Assembly: GCA_902168225.1 (NCBI GenBank)
Contig: CABHOW010000040.1
Span: forward strand, 1 to 56,191
DNA length: 56,191 nucleotides
Direction of reading: 5' to 3'
DNA from: an uncultured Flavihumibacter sp.
Lineage (GTDB): Bacteria; Bacteroidota; Bacteroidia; Chitinophagales; Chitinophagaceae
The translations under genes and the position numbers were made by a program. Below the pieces are notes generated by a model that had not been told where the DNA came from, did not search any database, and worked only from the letters and a program-made list of their open reading frames with translations. How positions within the stretch are numbered: position 1 is the first letter of the stretch; each line of letters opens with the position of its first letter. Shown here one piece after another: positions 17,973-27,135 of the stretch.

Positions 17973-18775
17973 GTGCGCTCAAAACGATATCGACAGATCA
18001 TTACGAATTGTTTTATGAAGATGCCGGATATGGTTTCCCTATTATGCTGTTACATGGATTTGGAGAAGATCGCACTATTTGGGATGATCAGGTAATAGCG
18101 CTGTCGAAAAATTATAGAGTACTGGTTGTTGATCTTCCCGGTACGGGAAAATCCATACAGAAAAATGAAAACCCCATTACCATTGACTCTATGGCAGATG
18201 CCATACATGCCTTATTACATTATGAAGTAATTCATGAATGTATTTTATTGGGTCATAGTATGGGTGGATATATTAGTTTATGTTTTGCGGAAAAATACCC
18301 TGAATTATTAAAAGCATGGGGACTCATTCATTCTACTGCTTATGCGGATTCAGCTGAAAAAAAATTAATCCGAACAAAAGGAATAGAAACTATGGAACAG
18401 TACGGCGGTCATGCTTTCCTTAAGAACACTATCCCTAATTTATTCAGTGCAACTTCTAAACAAATAATCTCTGAAAAAATAAACGCACTTATCGATAAGT
18501 CTGCTGCTTTTCAAACAGCCTATTTACAAGCCTATTATGCCACCATGCGCGATAGACTCGATAGAACACATGTTCTTTTGTCGGCCACGGTACCTGTTTT
18601 GTTTATTGTGGGAACTGAAGACGCGGCAGCTCCTTTAACAGATATACTAGCGCAATCACACCTGCCAAATAAATCGTATATTCATGTACTGGAGAATGTT
18701 GGTCACATGAGTATGCTGGAAGCACCTCAACTACTCAATCAATATCTTCTTCAGTTTATAGAAGGAGTGATTTAG
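17969..18775 (+). CDS. alpha/beta hydrolase
   Basis: A soluble 268-aa alpha/beta-fold hydrolase. The oxyanion strand is LLHGFGEDRTIWDDQ (about 28), the nucleophile elbow is GHSMGGY (Ser about 95), an acid sits near VGTEDAAAP (about 210), and the histidine is in NVGHMSMLEAP (about 246). This is the MhpC/BioH/EstA-type fold; the substrate is not predictable. It is translationally coupled to lnt (4-base overlap) and ends 5 bases before the first PKD protein, so all three probably share a transcript. Confidence 0.85.
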   Translation: MSALKTISTDHYELFYEDAGYGFPIMLLHGFGEDRTIWDDQVIALSKNYRVLVVDLPGTGKSIQKNENPITIDSMADAIHALLHYEVIHECILLGHSMGGYISLCFAEKYPELLKAWGLIHSTAYADSAEKKLIRTKGIETMEQYGGHAFLKNTIPNLFSATSKQIISEKINALIDKSAAFQTAYLQAYYATMRDRLDRTHVLLSATVPVLFIVGTEDAAAPLTDILAQSHLPNKSYIHVLENVGHMSMLEAPQLLNQYLLQFIEGVI

Positions 18776-18780
18776 TTGAT

Positions 18781-21381
18781 ATGAAAAGGTTGTTTTTTTT
18801 GATAGTAGTAATGCAGCTCTGCACCGGTGTTTTGGCAAAACATGTTGCGGGAGGAGAGCTTTTTTACACTTACTTGAATGATACACCTGATGGAACCGGT
18901 AAAAACTATAAGATTGTTTTAAGATTATTCAGAGATTGTAATTCAACAGGCCCCCTTTTAACCAATGAATCTGTTACCGTTGGTATTTATGAAAGTGGCT
19001 TACTCAAAACTTCCTTACCGCTGCCTTTAGATGGGCCTATCAGCACCCTAAGTCTTACCACATCCGCATTTCCTTGTTTAACGGGAAATATTAATGTTTG
19101 TTATCAATTGGCGATTTTTAGTAATTACATTACATTACCCAATAATACAGCAGGATATACCCTTTCTCGAATAGGATGTTGTAGGGTTGATTTTATTACA
19201 AATATTGGTCTGAGTTCAGGTATTGGAAGTAACTACAGTACCCGAATACCCGGTACACAAACTTTACCCAGTGGTTATAATAATAGTCCACAATTCAACA
19301 TAAAAGATACTGCATTGGTATGTGCGAGTAAAAAATTCACACTCGATTTTGGTGCGCAAGATGCGGATGGTGATAAGCTGACTTATTCTTTTTGCGATGC
19401 CTATGCCGGAAACGGTAGCAATGCTACGGTACCTCCTGGTATTTTAAACCAACAGGCTGTTCCATATTCTCCGCCGTATTCAGGTAGTTCGCCGCTTGGT
19501 TCAAGTGTTACTATCGATCCAAATACTGGTATTATTTCTGGAATTGCCCCACCCGAAGGTAAGTACGTGGTAAGTGTTTGTATCACCGAATGGAGAAATA
19601 ATAGTCCCTTTAATGAACATCGAAAAGATTTTATTTTAGAGGTAAAAAGTTGCGATCTGATTGAAGCTAATTTGCCAAAAAAAATTGTTCAATGTAGAGA
19701 TTATACGGTACTACTTGAAAATGGATCTACCGCTTCGGGGATTACAAACTATATCTGGAATTTTGGAGATTCATTAGCAAACACATACCCACAGTCGGGT
19801 TCTGTGCAACATACCTATAAAAATCCGGGTACGTATAAAGCAACACTAACCGTAACAGGACCAAGAGGATGTGTGGGAACAGATACTGCACAAGTACTCG
19901 TTTATCCGGGATTCAAACCCGGTTTTACGGTACAAGGAAGTTGCTTGCTAAACCCATATCAGTTTAAAGACACTACCAGTTCTGTTTTTGGTATCGTTAA
20001 TTTTTGGAAATGGGATTTTGGTGATGAAACAACACTGGCAGATACCGCTATTACAAAAAATGCTACCTACACGTATAGCACTGCCTCTATTAAACCAGTA
20101 ATATTGATTAGTGGCGATACAAAAGGATGTATAGATAGTACCAAATTTAATTTATCGGTAAACGATAAGCCATTTATTCAATTACCATTCAGAGATACCC
20201 TTATTTGCGACATCGATACCTTAGCTATTCCTGTTAAAAATGCTACCGGCACATTTTCTTGGTTACCAAATAAGAAAATTGTTAATAGAAATACTAATAA
20301 CCCATCTGTTTTTCCAAAAGATACAACGAAGTATTATGTAACAGTTAATGATAATGGATGCACAAATACAGATTCACTAGTTGTAAATGTATTACCGTTT
20401 ATTAAAGTAAAGGCCGGAATGGATACTACTATCTGTAGAACAGATTCTTTTCAACTGCGAACGGTTAGTCAGGCTTTACAATTTCAATGGACGAGCAACA
20501 CCGGTGAAATTGTACAGTCGGTTAAGCAACCCTTTGTGAAACCGCTAACCAATACCACTTATTACGTGATAGCTAACCTGGGTAAATGCCAGGATAGAGA
20601 TAGCGTGCATATCAGATCAACTCCTTATCCATCTGCAAATGCAGGTACAGACACCGCTATTTGTGCCAATACAAAAATTGTGTTGCAAGGAAGTATTGTA
20701 GGTAGCTCTTTTAGCTGGTTTCCTACCAATAATATGTACAATGCAAATACTTTAAACCCCACGATTGCACCATCAAAAAACACAGTATATACCTTAACTG
20801 TTAGAGATACTTTAGGTTGTAATAAAACAGTAACAGATAGTATTGCTGTTACCGTAGTTCCATTAGTAAGTGTATTTGCAGGTAACGATACAGCGGTATC
20901 TATTAATCAACCTTTACAATTATTAGCTACCGGTGCGAATAGCTACTATTGGACACCTGCCCTTGGATTAAGCGATAGAACTATTGCTAACCCCATTGCC
21001 ACTTATGGAGAGGGTATCGATTCTGTTTTGTATCGTGTAGTAGGATCTAATGGGGGTACCTGTTTTGGAGAGGACCAAATACTTGTAAAGATTTTTAAAA
21101 AGGGGCCTGATATTTTTGTGCCTTCCGGTTTTACCCCCAATGGAGATGGTAAAAATGATATTTTAAAACCTATACCGATTGGCATAACAAGTATCTCCTA
21201 TTTTCGGGTATTTAATAGATGGGGAGAATTGATGTTCCAAACAAGTGAAATAGGTAAGGGTTGGAACGGAATTTTTAATGGTACTGCTATGCCCTCGGGT
21301 GCTTATATATTCATGACCGAAGGAAAAGACTATTCCGGGAAAACTATTTTTAGAAAAGGTACATCGGTATTGATTCGTTAA
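18781..21381 (+). CDS. PKD/Ig-like surface protein with type IX (type B) sorting domain, paralog 1
   Basis: An 866-aa secreted protein with a signal peptide of about 1-19. A cysteine-containing N-terminal domain (about 20-165, including the Cys pair in IGCCRVDF) I do not recognise. A cadherin-like segment follows (DFGAQDADGDKLTYSFCD, about 190), then two PKD domains (YIWNFGD at about 323 and WKWDFGDE at about 411). Four Ig-like repeats with recurring DTTIC/DTAIC and YYVTV motifs span about 460-770. The CHU_C/gliding-motility C-terminal domain covers about 775-866 (VPSGFTPNGDGKND to the final VLIR). Export across the outer membrane by type IX secretion is predicted; an adhesive or surface role is inferred. 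The next gene is a paralog of the same architecture. Confidence 0.88.
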   Translation: MKRLFFLIVVMQLCTGVLAKHVAGGELFYTYLNDTPDGTGKNYKIVLRLFRDCNSTGPLLTNESVTVGIYESGLLKTSLPLPLDGPISTLSLTTSAFPCLTGNINVCYQLAIFSNYITLPNNTAGYTLSRIGCCRVDFITNIGLSSGIGSNYSTRIPGTQTLPSGYNNSPQFNIKDTALVCASKKFTLDFGAQDADGDKLTYSFCDAYAGNGSNATVPPGILNQQAVPYSPPYSGSSPLGSSVTIDPNTGIISGIAPPEGKYVVSVCITEWRNNSPFNEHRKDFILEVKSCDLIEANLPKKIVQCRDYTVLLENGSTASGITNYIWNFGDSLANTYPQSGSVQHTYKNPGTYKATLTVTGPRGCVGTDTAQVLVYPGFKPGFTVQGSCLLNPYQFKDTTSSVFGIVNFWKWDFGDETTLADTAITKNATYTYSTASIKPVILISGDTKGCIDSTKFNLSVNDKPFIQLPFRDTLICDIDTLAIPVKNATGTFSWLPNKKIVNRNTNNPSVFPKDTTKYYVTVNDNGCTNTDSLVVNVLPFIKVKAGMDTTICRTDSFQLRTVSQALQFQWTSNTGEIVQSVKQPFVKPLTNTTYYVIANLGKCQDRDSVHIRSTPYPSANAGTDTAICANTKIVLQGSIVGSSFSWFPTNNMYNANTLNPTIAPSKNTVYTLTVRDTLGCNKTVTDSIAVTVVPLVSVFAGNDTAVSINQPLQLLATGANSYYWTPALGLSDRTIANPIATYGEGIDSVLYRVVGSNGGTCFGEDQILVKIFKKGPDIFVPSGFTPNGDGKNDILKPIPIGITSISYFRVFNRWGELMFQTSEIGKGWNGIFNGTAMPSGAYIFMTEGKDYSGKTIFRKGTSVLIR

Positions 21382-21458
21382 CCGATTTATACAAAGCTTT
21401 AACAAGTTAGGCAGCCAAAGCCATATTTTTTGTTTCTTATTGAAGTAATTTTACGTTA

Positions 21459-24122
21459 ATGAGAGATCGATTACTGTTGTTACTAATATCCACTGTTATC
21501 ACTTATGCGGCAAGTGCTAATCATTTAAAAGGGGGCTGGATACAATACGAATATTTAGGTAATGGTTCTGCCCCGAATACTTCAAAATATAAAATTACAG
21601 TAAGACAGTATCTAGATTCTTCTTCCATTAATAACCCCGGGCAACGAGATGCACAAGTTTTTCTGGGAATATTCAATACTTCAACCAATGCATCGATTAC
21701 AACACTAACTATTCCCAGGAGCAGTTTTACGCTCATGTTCAAAACCACTTTTGATCCTTGTATCTCCGGTAAGCCAAGAGCAAATTATATCATTGATATA
21801 TATACTACAGAAGTTGACTTACCGGATATTGCTGAAGGATATACCTTGGCAGTTCAAAGATGTTGTAGAATAAATGGGATTGTAAATGTGTCTCCTCCAT
21901 CTAATTCAACAGGTGTTACCTACAGCACCACTATTCCCGGTAATATTAATAATGTAAGTTATAAAAATAATAATAGCCCTGTATTTGCTCAAAAAGACAC
22001 CGTTGTTGTTTGCTATAGCTCGCCTTTCACTTTTGATTTTTCAGCCACTGATGCCGATAAAGACTCTATTTCCTATTCCTTTTGCGATGGTTTAAATGGA
22101 GGCGGACAAGGGCAGGGTAACTGTCTTAGTTGCGCAACACCTAATCCGCCAGCTAATCCGCCCTATAATTCGATTATTTATGCTTCTTCTTTCGACGGAA
22201 GTAACCCTATGTCTACTTCCGTTAAAATTAATCCAATTACGGGGTTGATATCGGGTGTAGCTCCTGCTACTGTTGGGGATTATGTGGTAGGTGTATGTGC
22301 GAGTGAGTTTAGAAACGGAGTATTGATCGGTAGAACAAAAAAAGAAATTCATATTACTGTTGCAGATTGCTCTTTATCGGCTGCTTCATTAAAACCAAGC
22401 TATATTACCTGTAATGGATATACCTTGAGTTTTCAAAACGAGTCTGGCAGCTCCGCAGTTGATAAATACTTATGGGATTTTGGGGTAACCACTTCCACTA
22501 CCGATACCTCTACCAATCCTACGCCCACTTATACTTACAAAGACACAGGTACTTATACCATGAAATTATTGGTAACCAATACCGGTGGTTGCCGAGATTC
22601 TGCTACGGCACAAGTAAAAATATATCCGGGTTTTATTCCCGGGTTTACAGTAAACGGAAGCTGCTATTTTAATAATTACCAATTCAAAGATGCTACCACT
22701 ACCCTATACGGAGTTGTCAACAGTTGGAAATGGGACTTCGGGGATCTTAGTACGCTGGCAGATACCGCGAGTACAAAAGATACGTTTTGGAGGTATCCTG
22801 CTCCTACCACAGCTGCAGTTCGCTTAATTGTTACCAATAGCAAGGGTTGTATAGATACTATAACTAAGAGTGTAGTAATTGCTGATAAACCATCTCTCAA
22901 CTTGGCTTTTAAAGACACACTCATTTGCAGTATTGATTCTGTTCCATTAAAAGCAAATATTAATTCCGGTACTATTAGCTGGACGGTAGGCAATGCTGCT
23001 AACAGATCCCGAATCATTAATCCGAATACGACTTCTCCTATCGTTTTTCCAAAAGATACTACGCAATATTATGTTACTGTAAACGATAATGGTTGTTCTA
23101 ATAAAGACACGGTAACCGTAAATGTATTGCAATTCATAACGGTTCGTGCAGGTGTAGATACTACCATATGTTTGACCGATACAGTGCAATTGAAACCCGT
23201 CAGTGATGCATTGAGTTATAAGTGGACAGCCAGTACCGGTGAAACTGTGAAGCCTGTAAAAAATCCTTTAGTGCGTCCATTAACAAGAACAAAATATTAT
23301 GTTACAGCTAACTTGGGTTATTGCCAGGCACGTGATTCCGTAAACGTGTACGTTGCCCCATATCCGCAAGCAGCTGTTGGTCCGGATACAGCCATTTGCT
23401 TTAATACCAGATTTCAGTTGAGCGGACAGTATATAGGATCTGCATTTAGATGGTCGCCTACTAACAATATGTACAATGCAAACTCACTCAATCCTATCGT
23501 TGCACCAACCAGAACAACCAGTTATGTTTTAACAGCAACTGATACATTGGGTTGTAATAAACCGGTTTCTGATACCATTCTAGTTACCGTGATTCCGCCG
23601 GTAATACTCAAAGCAGGCAGAGATACCTTGGTAGTACCCGCACAACCCTTACAGCTGAACGCTATTGCAACGGGAAATGTAACTTTCAGTTGGAGCCCCT
23701 CAACGGGCTTAAACAATACCACGATTGCTAATCCTATAGCCATATTTGACGATCAAACCGATTCAGTAAAATATACAGTGAGGGCAACTGCTGCGGGAGG
23801 TTGTTATGCAGAAGATTATTTTACAGTAAGAATAGTGAAATCCGAGCCAAATATTTTTGTACCATCAGGATTTACACCAAACGGTGATGGGAAAAATGAT
23901 ATACTAAAACCGGTTACTGTTGGAATTTCAACTTTGAACTATTTTGCCGTTTACAATCGGTATGGCGAATTACTATACAAGACAACCCAATTAGGACAAG
24001 GATGGGATGGTTGGTATAATGGAGTAATGCAGCCCTCAGGTACTTATGTTTTTCAAACAGAAGGTACTGATTATTTGGGTAAAAAAGTTTACCGAAAGGG
24101 AACTGTTGTTTTGATACGTTAG
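21459..24122 (+). CDS. PKD/Ig-like surface protein with type IX (type B) sorting domain, paralog 2
   Basis: An 887-aa paralog of the preceding gene with the same domain order: signal peptide (about 1-20), cysteine-containing N-terminal domain (QRCCRING at about 135), a SATDADKDSISYSFCD segment (about 193), two PKD domains (YLWDFGV and WKWDFGDLS), four Ig-like repeats and a CHU_C sorting domain ending VLIR. It differs by a Gly/Asn/Cys-rich insertion (GGGQGQGNCLSCATPNPP, about 212) missing from paralog 1. The similarity is strongest in the PKD and sorting regions, which points to tandem duplication followed by divergence. The 77-base gap has no clear terminator. Confidence 0.88.
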   Translation: MRDRLLLLLISTVITYAASANHLKGGWIQYEYLGNGSAPNTSKYKITVRQYLDSSSINNPGQRDAQVFLGIFNTSTNASITTLTIPRSSFTLMFKTTFDPCISGKPRANYIIDIYTTEVDLPDIAEGYTLAVQRCCRINGIVNVSPPSNSTGVTYSTTIPGNINNVSYKNNNSPVFAQKDTVVVCYSSPFTFDFSATDADKDSISYSFCDGLNGGGQGQGNCLSCATPNPPANPPYNSIIYASSFDGSNPMSTSVKINPITGLISGVAPATVGDYVVGVCASEFRNGVLIGRTKKEIHITVADCSLSAASLKPSYITCNGYTLSFQNESGSSAVDKYLWDFGVTTSTTDTSTNPTPTYTYKDTGTYTMKLLVTNTGGCRDSATAQVKIYPGFIPGFTVNGSCYFNNYQFKDATTTLYGVVNSWKWDFGDLSTLADTASTKDTFWRYPAPTTAAVRLIVTNSKGCIDTITKSVVIADKPSLNLAFKDTLICSIDSVPLKANINSGTISWTVGNAANRSRIINPNTTSPIVFPKDTTQYYVTVNDNGCSNKDTVTVNVLQFITVRAGVDTTICLTDTVQLKPVSDALSYKWTASTGETVKPVKNPLVRPLTRTKYYVTANLGYCQARDSVNVYVAPYPQAAVGPDTAICFNTRFQLSGQYIGSAFRWSPTNNMYNANSLNPIVAPTRTTSYVLTATDTLGCNKPVSDTILVTVIPPVILKAGRDTLVVPAQPLQLNAIATGNVTFSWSPSTGLNNTTIANPIAIFDDQTDSVKYTVRATAAGGCYAEDYFTVRIVKSEPNIFVPSGFTPNGDGKNDILKPVTVGISTLNYFAVYNRYGELLYKTTQLGQGWDGWYNGVMQPSGTYVFQTEGTDYLGKKVYRKGTVVLIR

Positions 24123-24149
24123 TTCGCTATTTTTACATAGTAAGAAGCT

Positions 24150-24908
24150 ATGAAAAAAATTATATTAATTACCGGTGCCAGTTCCGGATTTGGTGAAGCC
24201 AGTGCATATACTTTCGCGAAAGCAGGTTGGGATTGTATTATTACCGGAAGAAGGAAAGATCGCTTAGAAAAGTTAGCAACCACTTTACAAACCGAATTTG
24301 GCGTTAAGATACTAGTACTGCCATTTGATGTACAACATAAAGATGCTGTATTTAGTGCCATTGAAAACCTACCTGAATCGTGGAAAGCTATTGATGTATT
24401 ATTGAATAATGCAGGTCTGGCTTTAGGAAGAGACTCTTTTGAAAATGCATCGTTGGATGATTGGGATACCATGATAGATACGAATGTAAAAGGGTTGATG
24501 TATATGTCGAAAGCAGTACTTCCTTTATTTATACAACGCAAAAAAGGGCATATCATCAATATCGGTTCAACGGCTGGGAAAGAGGTATATAAAGATGGGA
24601 ATGGTTATTGCGCAACTAAACATGCGGTAGATGCTATTAGTAAAGCCATGCGTATTGATTTATTACCTTACCAAATAAAAGTTACGGCCATACATCCCGG
24701 TGCCGCAGATACTGAATTTTCATTGGTAAGATATAAAGGAGATGAAGATAAAGCAGCGAAAGTTTATGAGGGTTATAAAGCACTGGATGCACAAGATGTA
24801 GCTGATATTATTTTTTATGCAGCAACATTACCCGATCATGTATGTATTAATGATTTAACGGTAACCTGTTTATCACAAGCCAATTCATTCTATCTGCATA
24901 AGGAATAG
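24150..24908 (+). CDS. short-chain dehydrogenase/reductase
   Basis: A classical SDR of 252 aa. The cofactor motif is TGASSGFGEASA (about 7-18) and NNAG is at about 88. The catalytic Ser lies in NIGSTAGK (about 138) and the YCATK Tyr/Lys at about 151-155. The sequence ITGRRKDRLEKL after the first strand suggests NADP. It most resembles the YdfG/3-hydroxy-acid (L-allo-threonine) dehydrogenase branch, but the substrate is not certain. It lies 27 bases after the PKD gene and is followed by a GGT-type heptad repeat. Confidence 0.88.
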   Translation: MKKIILITGASSGFGEASAYTFAKAGWDCIITGRRKDRLEKLATTLQTEFGVKILVLPFDVQHKDAVFSAIENLPESWKAIDVLLNNAGLALGRDSFENASLDDWDTMIDTNVKGLMYMSKAVLPLFIQRKKGHIINIGSTAGKEVYKDGNGYCATKHAVDAISKAMRIDLLPYQIKVTAIHPGAADTEFSLVRYKGDEDKAAKVYEGYKALDAQDVADIIFYAATLPDHVCINDLTVTCLSQANSFYLHKE

Positions 24909-24914
24909 ACGAAA

Positions 24915-24998
24915 GGTTACAGGTAATAGGTTACAGTAAAAGACCTATTCCCTGCTCCCTATTACCTATAACCTATTACCTTTTACCTATAACCTTTC
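24915..24998. repeat. heptad repeat (GGTnAnA), inverted arms
   Basis: Left arm: GGT-starting units at 24915, 24922 and 24929, plus a variant at 24936. Right arm: eight units of the ACCTATT type beginning at 24943, 24950, 24957, 24964, 24971, 24978, 24985 and 24992. All are in exact 7-base phase and the arms are complementary. It starts 6 bases after one stop codon and ends 3 bases before the next start codon. Confidence 0.93.
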
Positions 24999-25001
24999 CT
25001 C

Positions 25002-25955
25002 ATGTTCACCTCCAACCCTATCTGCAAATTATTCAATATTGAATATCCGATTATTCAAGCAGGAATGGTGTGGGCAAGTGGTTGGAAACTGGCAAGTGCA
25101 GTAAGTAATGCAGGCGGTTTGGGTATCATTGGTGCAGGCAGCATGTATCCTAACGTGCTACAAGAACATATCCAACAATGTAAATCTGCAACCAATAAGC
25201 CTTTTGGCGTGAATCTGCCTTTATTATATCCCGACTTAGACCAACATATTCAAATCATTATAGAAGAAAAAGTACCCATTGTTTTTACCAGTGCCGGTAA
25301 TCCAAAAACCTGGACAAGCAAATTAAAAGCGGCAGGTATAAAAGTGGTTCATGTAGTAAGTAGCAGCAAATTTGCAAAAAAATCAGAAGAAGCAGGTTGT
25401 GATGCAGTTGTAGCAGAAGGGTTTGAAGCGGGTGGACATAATGGTAGAGAAGAAACAACCACATTAGTTTTAATACCTGCTGTAAAAGCAGCTGTACAAA
25501 TTCCGGTAATTGCCGCAGGGGGTATTGCAACAGGATCTCAAATGCTGGCTGCTTTCGCATTAGGAGCCGATGCAGTTCAAGTAGGGAGTCGTTTTGTTTG
25601 TACTCCGGAAGCCTCTTCTCATATTCACTTTAAAGAAGCCATTATAGCGGCTCAAGAAGGTGATACCAAATTGAGTATGAAAAAATTAGTACCGGTGAGG
25701 TTATTAAAAAATGATTTTGCCAATAAAATTGAAGAAGCCGAACAGCGAGGCGCTGATGCTACTGAGTTACAAACTATCCTTGGAAGGGCACGTGCTAAAA
25801 AAGGGATGTTCGAAGGTGATATGCAAGAAGGCGAATTAGAAATCGGACAGGTTGCCTCACTTATTAATGATATAAAGCCTGCAGGAAAAGTTGTAGCAGA
25901 GATGATCGAAGAATATCAGCAATCCTTATCTCTGCTACAAAAAAATATCCATTAG
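25002..25955 (+). CDS. nitronate monooxygenase/FabK-like flavoprotein
   Basis: An FMN-dependent TIM-barrel enzyme of 317 aa. It starts in the family manner (LFNIEYPIIQAGMVWAS, about 11-27), has GGLGIIGAG (about 40) and the EGFEAGGHNG phosphate/His motif (about 139), then VIAAGGIATG and ALGADAVQVGSRF (about 170-200). These features are shared by 2-nitropropane dioxygenases and by enoyl-ACP reductase FabK, and I cannot separate the two here. The 7-bp repeat runs up to 3 bases from the ATG, so its leader is made of repeat. Confidence 0.85.
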   Translation: MFTSNPICKLFNIEYPIIQAGMVWASGWKLASAVSNAGGLGIIGAGSMYPNVLQEHIQQCKSATNKPFGVNLPLLYPDLDQHIQIIIEEKVPIVFTSAGNPKTWTSKLKAAGIKVVHVVSSSKFAKKSEEAGCDAVVAEGFEAGGHNGREETTTLVLIPAVKAAVQIPVIAAGGIATGSQMLAAFALGADAVQVGSRFVCTPEASSHIHFKEAIIAAQEGDTKLSMKKLVPVRLLKNDFANKIEEAEQRGADATELQTILGRARAKKGMFEGDMQEGELEIGQVASLINDIKPAGKVVAEMIEEYQQSLSLLQKNIH

Positions 25956-25959
25956 AAAA

Positions 25960-26421
25960 TTAATACACGATTACTTTATCATTTTCTTTAATCAATTTAA
26001 CAAACTGAGTAGGTAAAGTAAAACTTGCATTTTTATTTACGAGATCTGCTTCTGTAATACCCCTTGCTTTGCTTGAATTTGTTGATAAATAAATTTTTAC
26101 TCCCGCTTTAAGTAATACGTCAAGATGTTCTTTTAATTTACCGGTTCCTAGTCCTACCACACTTTCAATGGTTTGATCACGAATTATTGTTACGCCATCC
26201 CCTGCTAAAAAAAGCGTAACTGTATTTCCCTCTTCTACAGCTGTTCTGGCTAATAAAAAAGCAAGGGCGGATTTGGTTGGATTTTCTGTTCCGCAAGTGA
26301 CTTGAATTAACAATTTCATGGGTGAAGTACTTGTTTGTGCCATAAGTGTTGTTTTACTCGCTAAAGAAATACAGGTAATTAATATAACCTGTAGCATGAT
26401 TTGCTTAGCTATTTTTTTCAT
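25960..26421 (-). CDS. secreted DsrE-family protein
   Basis: A 153-aa protein with a signal peptide (about 1-29, ending near LMAQ) followed by a DsrE/DsrF-like fold. LLIQVTCGTENPTKSALAFLLA and the later GVKIYLSTNSSKARGITE match the family. Cytosolic DsrE proteins carry sulfur on a Cys near the helix turn; here one Cys (TCGTEN) is kept. Role unknown; periplasmic location is predicted. It lies 74 bases downstream of the Crp/Fnr gene in the same direction, so it may be in its operon or under its control. Confidence 0.78.
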   Translation of the reverse strand: MKKIAKQIMLQVILITCISLASKTTLMAQTSTSPMKLLIQVTCGTENPTKSALAFLLARTAVEEGNTVTLFLAGDGVTIIRDQTIESVVGLGTGKLKEHLDVLLKAGVKIYLSTNSSKARGITEADLVNKNASFTLPTQFVKLIKENDKVIVY

Positions 26422-26495
26422 ATTTAAAAATTTATAGCACAAGATTACACTATGGCAAAACCATTAAACGGTATCAAAAGATACAAAACAGGGAT

Positions 26496-27125
26496 TTACT
26501 TGATTTCGATTTGTCCTCTTAGTAGTTTTAATTTTTTTTCTTTCTCGAATTGCTTGAGGATTCGCGAAACAACTACTCGGGTTGTTCCCAGTTCATTTGC
26601 AATTGTTTGATGGGATAAATTTAATATCCTGCTTTCATCTGTAATGACCCTTCTGCGTAAATACTCCATAATACGTACGGGCATATGTTCAAAAACAACA
26701 CCTTCAAAATTATTGATTAGCTCATCGTACCGCCGGCGAAACATGGCGATGATATATTGATTCCAGGAGGGAAATTGCAATTGCCATTCTGTTAAAAAGT
26801 TAGCCGGAAATATAAGCAGTTCTGTAGGTTCCATCACCACACCGTGTGAAACACTCTTATTATTAAAATAGGCTGCAGCTAAGCTCATAGTGCAGGTTTC
26901 GCCTTCACGAACATAATACAATGAAAACTCACGATCTTCTTTTTGTTGAAATACCCTGATAGACCCTTTTAATACAATAGGCAGGAACCGAACATATTGT
27001 CCGATCTTAACAATCGTATCTCCTTTCTGAAAATGGAGAATTTGACCATGCGTAAGTAAGGCTTCTTGTAACGCAGGCTCTTTAAATGCTTTAAGTGATG
27101 TGACGATAGCTTTTTGGTTATCCAT
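26496..27125 (-). CDS. Crp/Fnr family transcriptional regulator
   Basis: A 209-aa regulator with a cyclic-nucleotide-binding-like beta-barrel domain (about 20-130) and a winged helix at the C terminus (LSHQTIANELGTTRVVVSRILKQ, split here as the recognition helix from about 170). No Fnr-type cysteine cluster is present, so it is not an oxygen-sensing Fnr of the classical kind. I use ATG 27125; a longer form would overlap the upstream gene. It begins 10 bases after the nucleotidyltransferase stop. Confidence 0.88.
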   Translation of the reverse strand: MDNQKAIVTSLKAFKEPALQEALLTHGQILHFQKGDTIVKIGQYVRFLPIVLKGSIRVFQQKEDREFSLYYVREGETCTMSLAAAYFNNKSVSHGVVMEPTELLIFPANFLTEWQLQFPSWNQYIIAMFRRRYDELINNFEGVVFEHMPVRIMEYLRRRVITDESRILNLSHQTIANELGTTRVVVSRILKQFEKEKKLKLLRGQIEIK

Positions 27126-27135
27126 CGTGCGTATT

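Noticed and set aside
22092..23189. Several antisense open frames opposite the PKD genes
   Set aside because: They lack start context and recognisable protein features, and the opposite strand encodes long, clear domains, so I treat them as chance frames.
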